37,729 nucleotides of DNA from Sulfurovum sp. (GTDB lineage Bacteria; Campylobacterota; Campylobacteria; Campylobacterales; Sulfurovaceae): assembly GCA_030949325.1 (NCBI GenBank), contig JAUZSQ010000011.1:1-37729 (forward strand), in the 5' to 3' direction. Below, one piece after another: positions 1 to 7,894 of the stretch. Under the pieces are notes generated by a model. It had not been told where the DNA came from. It saw only the letters and a list, made by a program, of their open reading frames with translations, and made no database searches. The position numbers and the translations under genes were made by a program. Position 1 is the stretch's first letter; each line of letters starts with the position of its first letter.

Positions 1-131
1 TCTGTACCATGACGCAGAGACTTTTGACATGCTTTTACCTCATAAGGTGTGTTATCTACAGGCATAGGTGTACATCCTCCTAAAAATAGCAATAAAGGGA
101 GCATCAGACGTAAAGATAATCTTCGCATCAT
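1..131 (-). CDS. Lipoprotein, N-terminal part (runs off the window)
   Basis: Only the first 43 or so codons are inside the window. The start reads MMRRLSLRLMLPLLLFLGGC: a positively charged n-region, a leucine-rich hydrophobic core and a lipobox ending GGC, so the product should be a lipid-anchored envelope protein with Cys20 as the acylated residue. The mature part begins TPMPVDNTPYEVK, which I do not recognise. Its start codon overlaps the stop of the upstream gene (ATGATG over TGA), so it is translationally coupled and is the last visible gene of the tpx-side operon. Function unknown. Confidence 0.75.
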   Translation of the reverse strand, partial: MMRRLSLRLMLPLLLFLGGCTPMPVDNTPYEVKACQKSLRHGT

Positions 132-517
132 TCACCCCAATCTTCATTTTGGCGTTTGGACTTATGCTTGTCTTTTTTATACGAAGTCGCATTTTTGAGC
201 TTTTGTAAACGGTTGAGATTACTCATCTCAGCATCCCTCATATCCTCAAAGTTTTTCTCTGTAAACGCTTCATTGAGACAGGTGCCTTCATGAAGCCTAG
301 AAATATAGGATTGAAGCTGTTGATGGTACTCAGAATATAAGCTAACCGTAGCTTTTTTATCTAACTTTACTTTCAATTCATGTAACTTATCTGTAAACTT
401 TTTGGCAATCATATTTTCATTTCGTAACATACGAAAAATATTCTTGGCTACCTTATCCAGCTCTGAAATATATTTTTGTCTCATAAATTTGTCTATTTGT
501 TTTTGCGTATATGCCAT
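128..517 (-). CDS. Hypothetical charged helical protein
   Basis: 129 residues, rich in Lys, Glu, Asn and Leu, with no signal peptide or membrane segment and a predicted mostly helical, coiled-coil-like character. The C-terminus is strongly charged (SYKKDKHKSKRQNEDWGE). I do not recognise the family. It starts 5 bases after the stop of the L,D-transpeptidase gene and its own stop overlaps the start of the following lipoprotein gene, so it is very likely translated as part of the same operon. The context (cell-wall enzyme and lipoprotein) hints at an envelope-related role, which is inference only. Confidence 0.65.
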   Translation of the reverse strand: MAYTQKQIDKFMRQKYISELDKVAKNIFRMLRNENMIAKKFTDKLHELKVKLDKKATVSLYSEYHQQLQSYISRLHEGTCLNEAFTEKNFEDMRDAEMSNLNRLQKLKNATSYKKDKHKSKRQNEDWGE

Positions 518-522
518 AATAT

Positions 523-1164
523 TTACCGTATTGTAATAGGTACACCCTCAGAAACGGCGTACCATAATGATTTCATTGCTGTATTCGTTACTGCAACACA
601 GCCTTGTGTCCAATCTTTGGACAAGGTATAAGTATCTTGTTCTCCATTGGCATTCCATTTAGGCTGTGCATGAATAGTAATATCCCCTCCTGCACTCACC
701 CCTCTTTTTTTGGCACTTTTTTTATCAGATGGACGAGGGTAAGAAATGCATAAAGAACGATAATACTTAGGAGAACAAATCTTTCTATATATAAAGTACT
801 CCCCTTCAGGGGTACGATTATCACCCCTTTCTTCTTTGTGTCCTATAGGATTTTTACCCAAAGAAATAGGCAGAGTCTTGACTACAAAGCCTTGCTTATA
901 AAGATACATCTTTCGCTCTTTTTTAAGCACTAGAATCTTATCTATCCCTGTAGCTACTTTATAATCTGTGGCATTAAGTAACTCTTCTTTACACACATCC
1001 AAAGTATATCTGTCTTTGGGTACAGAAGAAGTACAAGCTGTAAAAAGTAAAGCAAAAGGTAAGGTAAAAAAGAAAAGAGAGGGAAGTACCCCAAAAGGAG
1101 TACTTAGAAGAGAAAGCATAGAGAGATTAACACGCTGCCTTAGCTGCGGCAATCGCTTCTTCAT
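523..1164 (-). CDS. L,D-transpeptidase (YkuD domain) lipoprotein
   Basis: YkuD-fold enzyme. The family cross-links or modifies peptidoglycan stem peptides in the periplasm through an acyl-enzyme on a cysteine. The protein shows the domain entry ILVLKKERKMYLYKQG, a strand with SLGKNPIGHKEERGDNRTPEGEY, the histidine in DITIHAQ and the catalytic motif DWTQGCVAVTN, which is the long-loop variant rather than SHGCIRL. An N-terminal hydrophobic stretch ends in FTAC, a loose lipobox. The open frame extends to 1227, but that would overlap tpx by about 100 bases. I chose the ATG at 1164 because it gives a Lys-Lys-Arg n-region and has a weak GAAGAA upstream. ATG 1119, just after the tpx stop, is the alternative. 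Downstream of tpx in one operon. Confidence 0.82.
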   Translation of the reverse strand: MKKRLPQLRQRVNLSMLSLLSTPFGVLPSLFFFTLPFALLFTACTSSVPKDRYTLDVCKEELLNATDYKVATGIDKILVLKKERKMYLYKQGFVVKTLPISLGKNPIGHKEERGDNRTPEGEYFIYRKICSPKYYRSLCISYPRPSDKKSAKKRGVSAGGDITIHAQPKWNANGEQDTYTLSKDWTQGCVAVTNTAMKSLWYAVSEGVPITIR

Positions 1165-1642
1165 AGTTTGGTTCTTCTGTAATTTCAGGTACAGTTTGTT
1201 TATAAGTGATTTTACCATCTTTTCCAATTACAAAAATCACTCTAGCAGTTACACCAGCCAAAGGACCATCAGCAAGAAGAACACCATAAGCGTTTGCGAA
1301 GTCTTTGTTTCTAAAGTCTGAACATACTTTGATATTTTCAATTCCAGCAGCACCACACCATCTAGCAGCTGCAAAAGGTAAATCCATAGAAACTGTAATG
1401 ACTTCAACACCGTCTAGTGACGCTGCTTCTGTATTAAATCTTCTAGTCTCTGCGTCACATACACCTGTATCTAATGAAGGTACTGCGATAACGAGTTGTA
1501 CTTTACCTTCTCCTCCGATTTGCTCATCTTGAAGCATTGGGTTACAGTTGACTACTGTTGTCACGGGAGCTGTGTCACCTACATTGATTTCTGTTCCACC
1601 AAGGTTACATACGATGTCGTTTTTAAATGTTACTGTTGCCAT
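1127..1642 (-). CDS. tpx: Thiol peroxidase (atypical 2-Cys peroxiredoxin)
   Basis: Reduces hydrogen and alkyl peroxides in the cytoplasm or periplasm, using thioredoxin as the usual electron donor. The 171 residues match the family length. The peroxidatic cysteine Cys62 sits in the signature PSLDTGVCDAETRRFN, and the resolving cysteine Cys96 in SMDLPFAAARWCG. The fold-typical VGDTAPVTTVV is near the N-terminus. The start is fixed by an AAGGAA ribosome site 5-10 bases upstream. It heads a minus-strand operon with the L,D-transpeptidase and lipoprotein genes and is divergent from topA. A TrxC-like thioredoxin near the other end of the window is a possible partner (inference). Very confident. 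Confidence 0.97.
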   Translation of the reverse strand: MATVTFKNDIVCNLGGTEINVGDTAPVTTVVNCNPMLQDEQIGGEGKVQLVIAVPSLDTGVCDAETRRFNTEAASLDGVEVITVSMDLPFAAARWCGAAGIENIKVCSDFRNKDFANAYGVLLADGPLAGVTARVIFVIGKDGKITYKQTVPEITEEPNYEEAIAAAKAAC

Positions 1643-1680
1643 TTGAATTCCTTAAAATAATTTGTAAACGCATTATGTCT

Positions 1681-1709
1681 TAAATACACTAAGATTATTC
1701 TTGTATCAA
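1681..1709 (-). promoter_or_regulatory. Probable sigma-70 promoter of tpx
   Basis: On the minus strand the sequence gives TTGATA (1709-1704), a 17-base spacer and TATTTA (1686-1681), about 40 bases before the tpx start. The -35 is one base off consensus and the spacing is optimal. Seen in sequence; activity is inferred. Confidence 0.55.
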
Positions 1710-1742
1710 AGCATTTTCCCTTAATATTTATATCAAATGTGT

Positions 1743-1748
1743 TACAAT
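1743..1748 (+). promoter_or_regulatory. Candidate -10 box for topA
   Basis: TACAAT lies 32 bases before the topA ATG. No good -35 is visible at the right distance, which is common in Campylobacterota, where the upstream region is T-rich rather than TTGACA. A TAAGGTAG ribosome site follows at about 1767-1774. Confidence 0.4.
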
Positions 1749-1780
1749 GCCAAAAATCACTTCTATAAGGTAGAAGATTT

Positions 1781-3985
1781 ATGAAAAATTTAATTATCGT
1801 TGAGTCACCTGCAAAAGCCCGAACCATCACCACTTTTTTGAGTAAAGACTATAAAGTCATTGCTTCCAAAGGGCATATACGCGATTTGCCCAAAAGTACG
1901 TTTGGTATCACTATAGATGAAAATACAGGTGACCTTGTCCCCAAGTATTCTATCCCTAGAGAGGCTAATCCTATCGTCAAAGAGTTAAAGAAGTTGGCAA
2001 AACAAGCAGAAACTATCTTTATCGCCACCGATGAAGACCGTGAGGGTGAAGCCATTGGCTACCATATCGCCAAAGCCATAGGCAAAGAACCTACAGAGCT
2101 TCCTCGTATTGTCTTTCACGAGATTACCAAGTCAGCCATACAACATGCACTTGAAAATCCTCGTAAAATAGATATGGACTCTGTAGATGCACAGCAAACC
2201 AGACGGATGCTAGACCGTATTGTGGGCTATAAGCTCTCTCCTTTACTTGCAAGTAAGATACAAAAAGGCTTAAGTGCAGGAAGGGTACAAAGCTCTACAC
2301 TCAAAATTGTCATCGAAAAAGAACGTGAAATTAAAGCCTTTAAAGCCGAAGAATATTGGACGATAGACACCCTCTTTGAGAAAAATATTGAAGCGTCTAT
2401 TTATAATTATAATGGGCTAAAGATAGAAAAACTCACTATCAAAAATGAAGCCGATGCCACAGAGATTGTCAGCGAAGCCAAATCCGAATCTTTTCATGTA
2501 CTTTCGATAGACAAAACCAAACGTAAGACCAAAACCCCTCCACCATTTATGACCTCTACTTTACAACAAACAGCCTCTACCCAATTGGGATTTTCTCCCA
2601 AAAAGACGATGATGGTGGCACAAAAACTCTATGAAGGTGTCAAGACTGACCAAGGGACTATGGGAGTCATCACCTATATGAGAACCGATTCTATGAACCT
2701 TTCCAAAGAAGCTGTAGAATCGGCGCGTGCATACATCAAAGAACACTATGGAGACAAGTATCTCCCAGCCAAAGCCAAAAACTATGTCACCAAATCCAAA
2801 AGTGCGCAAGAAGCCCATGAAGCAATACGCCCTACTCTAGTCCATTTTGATAGTAATATGGCAGGGGAATACCTCTCTGCTGATGAACTCAAGCTCTACC
2901 GACTCATCTATACACGCTTTTTGGCATGTCAGATGACAGAAGCTGAATTAGAATCTCAAAGTATCTTGTTTAAGGGTGATAAATGTACCTTCAAAGCTTC
3001 AGGAAGAAAGCTTCTTTTTGATGGTTTTTATAAAGTCACAGGACACAGTGACAAAGACAAACTCTTGCCAGACCTCACTAAAGGTCAAGCCGTAAGTCTT
3101 GATAATATTACACAAACTCAGCACTTTACTGAGCCACCTGCACGTTATAATGAAGCCAGTCTTATCAAAAAGCTAGAATCTTTGGGTATTGGTCGTCCAA
3201 GTACCTATGCCCCAACGGTGACTACACTCCAAACGCGTAAATATATCGAACTAGAAAAGAAACGTATTCATCCTACAGAGATTGCTTTTACGGTGATTGA
3301 AATGCTAGAAGCACACTTTGCTGACATCGTAGATTCGAGCTTTACAGCCAAGATGGAAGAGACCTTAGATACCGTAGCTGAGGGAACAACTTCATGGCAA
3401 ACGATTCTCAAAGACTTTTATACCCCATTTTTGGAAAAAGTAGAAGAAGGTAAAAAGAATATCAAGAGTCTCAAAATTGCCATTCCTACAGGCGAAAATT
3501 GTCCTAAATGTAAATCGGAACTGCTTTTACGCAAGGGACGTTATGGAGAGTTTATCGCTTGTTCTAACTTTCCCAAGTGTAAATATACCAAAAATACCGA
3601 TGGCACAGAGATAGAAGGACCCGAAGAGACTGACCAAAAGTGTGAGAAATGTGATTCTATGATGGTGATTAAAAATTCTAAAAGAGGCAAGTTTCTTGCC
3701 TGTTCTGCCTATCCTAAATGTAAGAATGCCAAATCACTCGAAGCACCCAAAGAACTCACGGTTCCTTGTCCTGAATGTGGAGGAAAGTTGCATGAAAGAG
3801 AAGGCAGACGTGGTAAATTCTTTGGCTGTGTCAATTATCCTAAATGTACATTTATTGCCAACTTTGAACCTACAGATAAAAAATGTCCCGAATGTGATTA
3901 CATCATGGGGAAAAAAATGCTTAAAGCAGGAGAAACCTATGAATGCTTTAAATGTAAAACCAAAATTAAACCAGAAGTAAAATAA
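1781..3985 (+). CDS. topA: DNA topoisomerase I
   Basis: Type IA topoisomerase that relaxes negative supercoils by nicking one strand through a 5'-phosphotyrosine. The 734 residues begin with the Toprim domain (LIIVESPAKARTI, then the acidic triad motif ATDEDREGEAI). The catalytic tyrosine is Tyr299 in GVITYMRTDS. GLSAGRVQSS and GIGRPSTYAPT are further family motifs. The C-terminus has four zinc-ribbon repeats, each with CPxC/CxxC pairs (from about residue 573 on), of which the first three end in the typical F/Y-PKC. The start follows an AAGG ribosome site. Its TAA stop shares a base with the bioB ATG. topA followed by bioB is also the arrangement in Campylobacter. No damage seen. Confidence 0.98.
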   Translation: MKNLIIVESPAKARTITTFLSKDYKVIASKGHIRDLPKSTFGITIDENTGDLVPKYSIPREANPIVKELKKLAKQAETIFIATDEDREGEAIGYHIAKAIGKEPTELPRIVFHEITKSAIQHALENPRKIDMDSVDAQQTRRMLDRIVGYKLSPLLASKIQKGLSAGRVQSSTLKIVIEKEREIKAFKAEEYWTIDTLFEKNIEASIYNYNGLKIEKLTIKNEADATEIVSEAKSESFHVLSIDKTKRKTKTPPPFMTSTLQQTASTQLGFSPKKTMMVAQKLYEGVKTDQGTMGVITYMRTDSMNLSKEAVESARAYIKEHYGDKYLPAKAKNYVTKSKSAQEAHEAIRPTLVHFDSNMAGEYLSADELKLYRLIYTRFLACQMTEAELESQSILFKGDKCTFKASGRKLLFDGFYKVTGHSDKDKLLPDLTKGQAVSLDNITQTQHFTEPPARYNEASLIKKLESLGIGRPSTYAPTVTTLQTRKYIELEKKRIHPTEIAFTVIEMLEAHFADIVDSSFTAKMEETLDTVAEGTTSWQTILKDFYTPFLEKVEEGKKNIKSLKIAIPTGENCPKCKSELLLRKGRYGEFIACSNFPKCKYTKNTDGTEIEGPEETDQKCEKCDSMMVIKNSKRGKFLACSAYPKCKNAKSLEAPKELTVPCPECGGKLHEREGRRGKFFGCVNYPKCTFIANFEPTDKKCPECDYIMGKKMLKAGETYECFKCKTKIKPEVK

Positions 3986-4836
3986 TGTCAAAACAAATAT
4001 TTTTATGTGCTATCAATAATATCCTTTCAGGTACTTGTGCCGAAGATTGTAAGTTTTGTACGCAATCTGTACGCTACCATGCTAACATAGAACGATACAA
4101 CTACAAGAAGATTGAACAAATTGTAGCAGAAGCGAAACTGGCACAAGCACATGGAGCCTTAGGATACTGTCTCGTTACAGCAGGTAAAGGTCTCGATGAT
4201 AAAAAGGTAGATTTTGTAGCACGAACAGCACAAGCCATCAAAAAAGAAGTTGAAGGACTCAATTTGATTGCTTGTAATGGAACAGCCAATAAAGAACAAC
4301 TACGCTATCTCAAACAGCATGGCATTGATAGCTACAACCACAACCTAGAGACATCAGAACGTTATTACCCTGAGATTTGTCAAACCCATGCATGGTCAGA
4401 ACGCTATGAGACATGCCAAAATGTCAAATCTGTAGGACTAAGCCTCTGTTCTGGAGGTATATTTGGTATGGGTGAACTTGCCCAAGACAGAGAAGATTTA
4501 CTCCAAGCCATCGCTTCACTCTCTCCAGAGTCCACACCACTAAACTTCTATCACCCTAACCCTGCCTTGCCTATTAAGACACGCAATATTGAACTTGATG
4601 AAGCTATCAAGATTATTGAAAAAGCGCGTAAACTCTTGGGTGAAGAACGCTTACTTATGGTAGCAGGTGGTAGAGAATTACTCTTCAATGGCAAAGAAAA
4701 TCTCATGTTTAACGCAGGAGCTAATGCCATGGTCATAGGCAATTACCTCACCACTGAAGGTATTGCTATTCATTCAGATAAATCTATGCTCAATACCCTA
4801 GGCTATGAGGTAGCCACCAGTTGTGATACCCAATAG
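3985..4836 (+). CDS. bioB: Biotin synthase (short epsilonproteobacterial type)
   Basis: Radical-SAM enzyme that inserts sulphur into dethiobiotin. The [4Fe-4S] motif CAEDCKFC supplies Cys18, Cys22 and Cys25. Candidate ligands of the auxiliary [2Fe-2S] cluster are the cysteines in LIACNGTA and SLCSGGIFGMGE, with an arginine in VAGGRELLF. YNHNLETS is the usual BioB substrate-site motif. At 283 residues it is shorter than the E. coli enzyme (about 346), lacking the N-terminal helices before the barrel and having a short tail. The ATG overlaps the topA stop (TAATG), so expression is coupled to topA, and the 3' end overlaps the antiporter gene by 14 bases. No other biotin gene is in the window. 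Confidence 0.95.
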   Translation: MSKQIFLCAINNILSGTCAEDCKFCTQSVRYHANIERYNYKKIEQIVAEAKLAQAHGALGYCLVTAGKGLDDKKVDFVARTAQAIKKEVEGLNLIACNGTANKEQLRYLKQHGIDSYNHNLETSERYYPEICQTHAWSERYETCQNVKSVGLSLCSGGIFGMGELAQDREDLLQAIASLSPESTPLNFYHPNPALPIKTRNIELDEAIKIIEKARKLLGEERLLMVAGGRELLFNGKENLMFNAGANAMVIGNYLTTEGIAIHSDKSMLNTLGYEVATSCDTQ

Positions 4837-5989
4837 TATTACACTCATACTTGTTCTTTCTGTACTGATTTGGTCTAGCCCTTATATTGCCAAAACATTA
4901 CGCTTACCTATTCCCTCTGTTGAAATCATCTTAGGTTCTATTGTCGCATACTTTGGTCTAGTAGGTCACCATGAACACTTTGACCTCATTGCTGAGATGG
5001 GATTTTTGTACCTCATGTTCTTAGCAGGGATGGAAGTAGATTTAAAAAAGCTACTCAACAGCCCTAAAGATGTGATTCGTAAATCCATGCTTTTTCTCTT
5101 GATTATGAGTATTTTTTCTCTTAGTTTTGGGTTTATTTTTGGACTCCATACTATTGTTATTATCTCTATGCCTCTCATTTCCATAGGATTACTAGCTAGC
5201 CTCTCCAAAACCTATGGTAAAGAGACTCCATGGATACAACTAGCCTTTATCGCAGGGGTATTAGGCGAAGTCATTAGTATTGCTATACTCACGGTATTTG
5301 ATGTCGCGAGTAAGACAGGATTCAATTTTGAACTTCTACTTCAGATTACGTATTTGATACTTTTTATCATTGTTATCTATATTTTATATAAGATACTGCA
5401 TTGGGTTTTTTGGTGGCTTCCCGAACTCAAAGAAATACTCATCCCCAAAGTAGATACCTCTTCCCAAGATGTTCGCTTAGCCATGTCACTGTTTTTTATA
5501 TTGATTGCCGTGATGTTAGCGTTAGAACTAGAACTTGCCCTTGGGGCATTTATCGCAGGTATTGCTATCTCTGCATTCTTTCATCATGAAAAAGCCTTAG
5601 AAGCAAAGATGTCTAGCTTGGGCTTTGGGTTTCTTGTACCCCTGTTTTTTATTCATGTAGGTGCTTCTTTTGACCTCAAAGCACTGCTACTAGAAGGCGT
5701 AGTCTCTGGTGCTTTACTCATCATGGTACTGATGCTTATCTCTAGGTTACTAGCAGCCATTGTCTTACGCAGTATTTCAGGTGCTAGAGATGCCCTACTC
5801 ATCGCACTCTCACTCTCCATGCCCCTCACACTCCTAGTCGCAGTTGCTACGATAGGATATGAAACCAAACTCCTAGACTTACTCACCTACTATCAACTCA
5901 TTTTAGCCAGTATCTTTGAAATCCTACTATCCATGACCAGCATCAAAATATTGGAATCTCAAAGGAGAAGGAATAGTGTCAAAAAGTAA
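4823..5989 (+). CDS. CPA2-type cation:proton antiporter (Na+/H+ exchanger domain)
   Basis: 388 residues of almost continuous hydrophobic segments (about 11-12 transmembrane helices) with family features such as the MGFLYLMFLAGMEVDLKKL segment near residue 60 and ALGAFIAGIAISAF in the transport core. It is a Kef/NapA-like carrier, exchanging Na+ or K+ for H+ across the inner membrane. There is no C-terminal RCK/TrkA-N domain, so it is not a full KefB/C channel. The frame opens with GTG at 4823, preceded by GAGG about 12 bases upstream. It overlaps bioB by 14 bases, which implies translational coupling. Ion specificity cannot be read from sequence. Confidence 0.9.
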   Translation: MIPNSITLILVLSVLIWSSPYIAKTLRLPIPSVEIILGSIVAYFGLVGHHEHFDLIAEMGFLYLMFLAGMEVDLKKLLNSPKDVIRKSMLFLLIMSIFSLSFGFIFGLHTIVIISMPLISIGLLASLSKTYGKETPWIQLAFIAGVLGEVISIAILTVFDVASKTGFNFELLLQITYLILFIIVIYILYKILHWVFWWLPELKEILIPKVDTSSQDVRLAMSLFFILIAVMLALELELALGAFIAGIAISAFFHHEKALEAKMSSLGFGFLVPLFFIHVGASFDLKALLLEGVVSGALLIMVLMLISRLLAAIVLRSISGARDALLIALSLSMPLTLLVAVATIGYETKLLDLLTYYQLILASIFEILLSMTSIKILESQRRRNSVKK

Positions 5990-6211
5990 CTTTCTTATCT
6001 AAAAATCCCCTTCTATCTTCTTATAAAAATATTTGGTTAAAATCATACCTTTCTACACAACTCAAAGTTCCATGCCCATCATATCCCCCGATTTGCTCTT
6101 TAAAAGCAACAAGTATAATGTACCCCATAACCAGCACCAAAAAAAGTAAATCATTATTCCAAAAAAAGCAATAAAATGCTAAAATATAAATAATAAAGCA
6201 AGGGGTATAAA

Positions 6212-7420
6212 ATGAGTAGAAAAAGAAAAACATATAGTGCAGAGTATAAAGCCAAATTAGTAGTGGAAGTTCTGAGAGAAGAAAGGACCCTCAATGAGAT
6301 AGCCAGTAGTTATGAAGTTTTACCTAAGAGTCTCCAAAATTGGAAAAAGCAATTTTTAGAAAATGCTTCACTAGCATTTGATAAAAGTGCAGTGGTCAAA
6401 GAGTATAAAGAACAGATTGAAACTCTTGAAAGAGAGAAAGATGCAACTTCAAAAAAGCTGGGTGAAGTGATAGTAGAAAGAGACTTCGTCGTGGGAAAGC
6501 TAAAAAGCTCGGTATCCTCTAAAAGTAGAAAAGAACTACTGGAAACTGGGCTTGAAATATCCAAAAATACACAGCTAAAACTATTGAGTATTCCTAAGAG
6601 TTCAATCTATTATAAAGCAGTAGTACCATTCAGTAGTGATACAGGTCAAGAGATACTCAATGTGATAGATAAAATCTATACAAAGTATCCCTATTATGGA
6701 CATAGAAGAGTGCATAAACTGTTAGGTAGATTTGGCTTTACCATCGGACGAAAGAAGGTTAGGACTGCAATGAAGCTCATGGGTATCATCGCCTTATATC
6801 CGAAGCCTAAGACAACCATAGCCAATAAAGAGCATCAGAAATATCCATATTTATTGAAGGCATTTAAGAATGATAAAAATCAAGTGGTTATTGATAAACC
6901 CAATCAAGTTTGGAGTACCGATATTACCTATATCAAATTGGACAAAGGCTTTGTCTATTTGGCTGCAGTCATTGATTGGAACACCAAAAAGATACTCTCT
7001 TGGAAGCTCTCAAATACGATGGATGTATCACTCACAACTGGGGTACTGAAAGAAGCCTTGGAGAAGTATGATAAACCTGAGATATTTAACACAGACCAAG
7101 GTTCTCAATATACAGCAAAAGAGCATATTCAAATATTAGTTGATAACAATATCTCTATTTCAATGGATGGAAAAGGAAGAGCCACAGACAATATTGTGAT
7201 TGAGCGTTTTTGGAGGTCACTCAAATATGAAGATGTCTATCCTCAAAGCTACTCGACCATCAAAGAAGCTAGAACGGGGATAGGAAAGTATATCAATATT
7301 TACAACACAGAAAGACTTCATCAAACTTTGGACTATGCTACTCCTGATGAAATGTATTTTAAAGGGGTGAATAATCAGGTATTTCAGAGTAGGGAAATGT
7401 TACTAGATGTAGCATCCTGA
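6212..7420 (+). CDS. IS3-family transposase, OrfA and OrfB fused in one frame
   Basis: 402 residues. Residues 1-55 form the OrfA helix-turn-helix (KTYSAEYKAKLVVEVL..SLQNWKKQF), followed by a leucine-zipper-like coiled coil (about 57-95), then the IS150-type HTH_21 segment (YGHRRVHKLL) and an rve integrase core. The catalytic triad is Asp237 (WSTDITYI), Asp295 (NTDQGSQYT) and Glu331 (IERFWRSLK), with the classical 35-residue D-E spacing. The ribosome site AAGGGG lies 6 bases before the ATG. Most IS3 members make OrfAB by -1 frameshifting. Here the full protein is in the zero frame, yet a phased A_AAA_AAG heptamer is present at 6451-6457 (see findings). Looks intact. Confidence 0.95.
   Translation: MSRKRKTYSAEYKAKLVVEVLREERTLNEIASSYEVLPKSLQNWKKQFLENASLAFDKSAVVKEYKEQIETLEREKDATSKKLGEVIVERDFVVGKLKSSVSSKSRKELLETGLEISKNTQLKLLSIPKSSIYYKAVVPFSSDTGQEILNVIDKIYTKYPYYGHRRVHKLLGRFGFTIGRKKVRTAMKLMGIIALYPKPKTTIANKEHQKYPYLLKAFKNDKNQVVIDKPNQVWSTDITYIKLDKGFVYLAAVIDWNTKKILSWKLSNTMDVSLTTGVLKEALEKYDKPEIFNTDQGSQYTAKEHIQILVDNNISISMDGKGRATDNIVIERFWRSLKYEDVYPQSYSTIKEARTGIGKYINIYNTERLHQTLDYATPDEMYFKGVNNQVFQSREMLLDVAS
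6451..6457 (+). promoter_or_regulatory. Phased A6G slippery heptamer inside the IS3 transposase
   Basis: The codons read TCA AAA AAG, so A_AAA_AAG is in the exact phase required for -1 slippage. A ribosome slipping here would add Ala-Gly and stop at the TGA at 6463-6465, giving an 84-residue OrfA-like protein instead of the full transposase. The motif is seen; its use is inferred. Confidence 0.45.
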
Positions 7421-7468
7421 GGTGGAATAAGGAATTGGATTTTATTGGTCTTGACTTTGGGGTACATT

Positions 7469-7723
7469 TTAATGTGTACCAATACGCATTAAAACAACCT
7501 CATCAATACTACTCTCTATATAAATAATGAGCATATCTCCACCTAGATGAAATTCTCTACAATCTGTATAGTTTCCAGAAAGAATATGGTCTTTTGATTG
7601 AGGAGGAAGAGGATTATTTTCTCTGAAGGCATTGATATAAGATACAAACTTTTCAAATTGACTATCGCTAAGTTTAGTATCTCTAAAGTCTTTCAAAAAC
7701 TTTTTATGTCTTCTTATCCTCAT
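7469..7723 (-). CDS. YafQ/RelE-type mRNA interferase toxin, 3' end lost at the IS3 junction
   Basis: 84 residues with the YafQ pattern: MRIRRHKKFLKDFRDTK at the start, then a PLPPQSKDHILSGNYTDCREFHLGGDMLIIY core and a LMRIGTH end. YafQ toxins cleave translated mRNA on the ribosome with several histidines and a C-terminal segment that normally continues after G-T/S-H with about four to six more residues including a phenylalanine. Here the TAA comes immediately after that histidine, at the boundary with the insertion sequence, so the last residues are missing and activity is doubtful. The ATG overlaps the stop of an antitoxin remnant upstream (AAATGAGG), the usual arrangement of such loci. Confidence 0.72.
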   Translation of the reverse strand: MRIRRHKKFLKDFRDTKLSDSQFEKFVSYINAFRENNPLPPQSKDHILSGNYTDCREFHLGGDMLIIYIESSIDEVVLMRIGTH

Positions 7724-7798
7724 TTTCTCTCTAACTCATCAAAAGAAAAATCTTCAACATTAATCCCTTTTGTTGTACTCTAAAGTCCCTTCTATCAT
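7720..7798 (-). pseudogene. Antitoxin remnant of the YafQ-type locus
   Basis: The frame ending in TGA over the toxin start reads GINVEDFSFDELERK, a typical acidic RelB/DinJ-like C-terminal tail. Upstream it runs into TAG at 7780-7782. A second frame starting at ATG 7798 reads MIEGTLEYNK and would join the first if one A of the AAAA run near 7776 were removed, giving only 25 residues. Since RelB/DinJ antitoxins are about 80 residues with an N-terminal DNA-binding part, this gene is truncated whichever frame is used. The isotype is uncertain. Confidence 0.5.
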
Positions 7799-7862
7799 TA
7801 TCTAACAATTATACCACTCTTCTAAAAGGGATGATTAGAGCATCACTTTAAGTAAATTTAAT

Positions 7863-7888
7863 TATAATTATGTCTTTAATTTTAGGAG
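7863..7888 (+). promoter_or_regulatory. -10 box and ribosome site of the envelope protein gene
   Basis: A perfect TATAAT (7863-7868) is followed by AGGAG at about 7884-7888 and the ATG at 7895. No clear -35 hexamer is visible. The sequence upstream is AT-rich. Confidence 0.5.
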
Positions 7889-7894
7889 TTTTTT

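Larger units (their letters stand above)
6119..7466. mobile_element. IS3-family insertion sequence, about 1.35 kb
   Basis: Terminal inverted repeats are visible: the left end starts TGTACCCCATAACCAGCACC (6119 on) and the right end, read inward on the minus strand, is TGTACCCCAAAGTCAAGACC (from 7466). One transposase gene fills the element. The matching bases extend outward by AA on both sides. The flanks ATAA and TTTT do not form a target duplication, so the element was probably involved in a rearrangement. A TTGACT hexamer points outward inside the right end (7451-7456), as seen in other IS3-group ends. Confidence 0.88.

Noticed and set aside
1164-1227. Longer start of the L,D-transpeptidase at 1227
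   Set aside because: Would overlap tpx by about 100 bases and add residues unlike a signal peptide.
6021-6233. 70-residue hydrophobic frame on the minus strand (MFFFFYSFYTPC...)
   Set aside because: Crosses the IS3 left end and its poly-A/T sequence; composition artefact.
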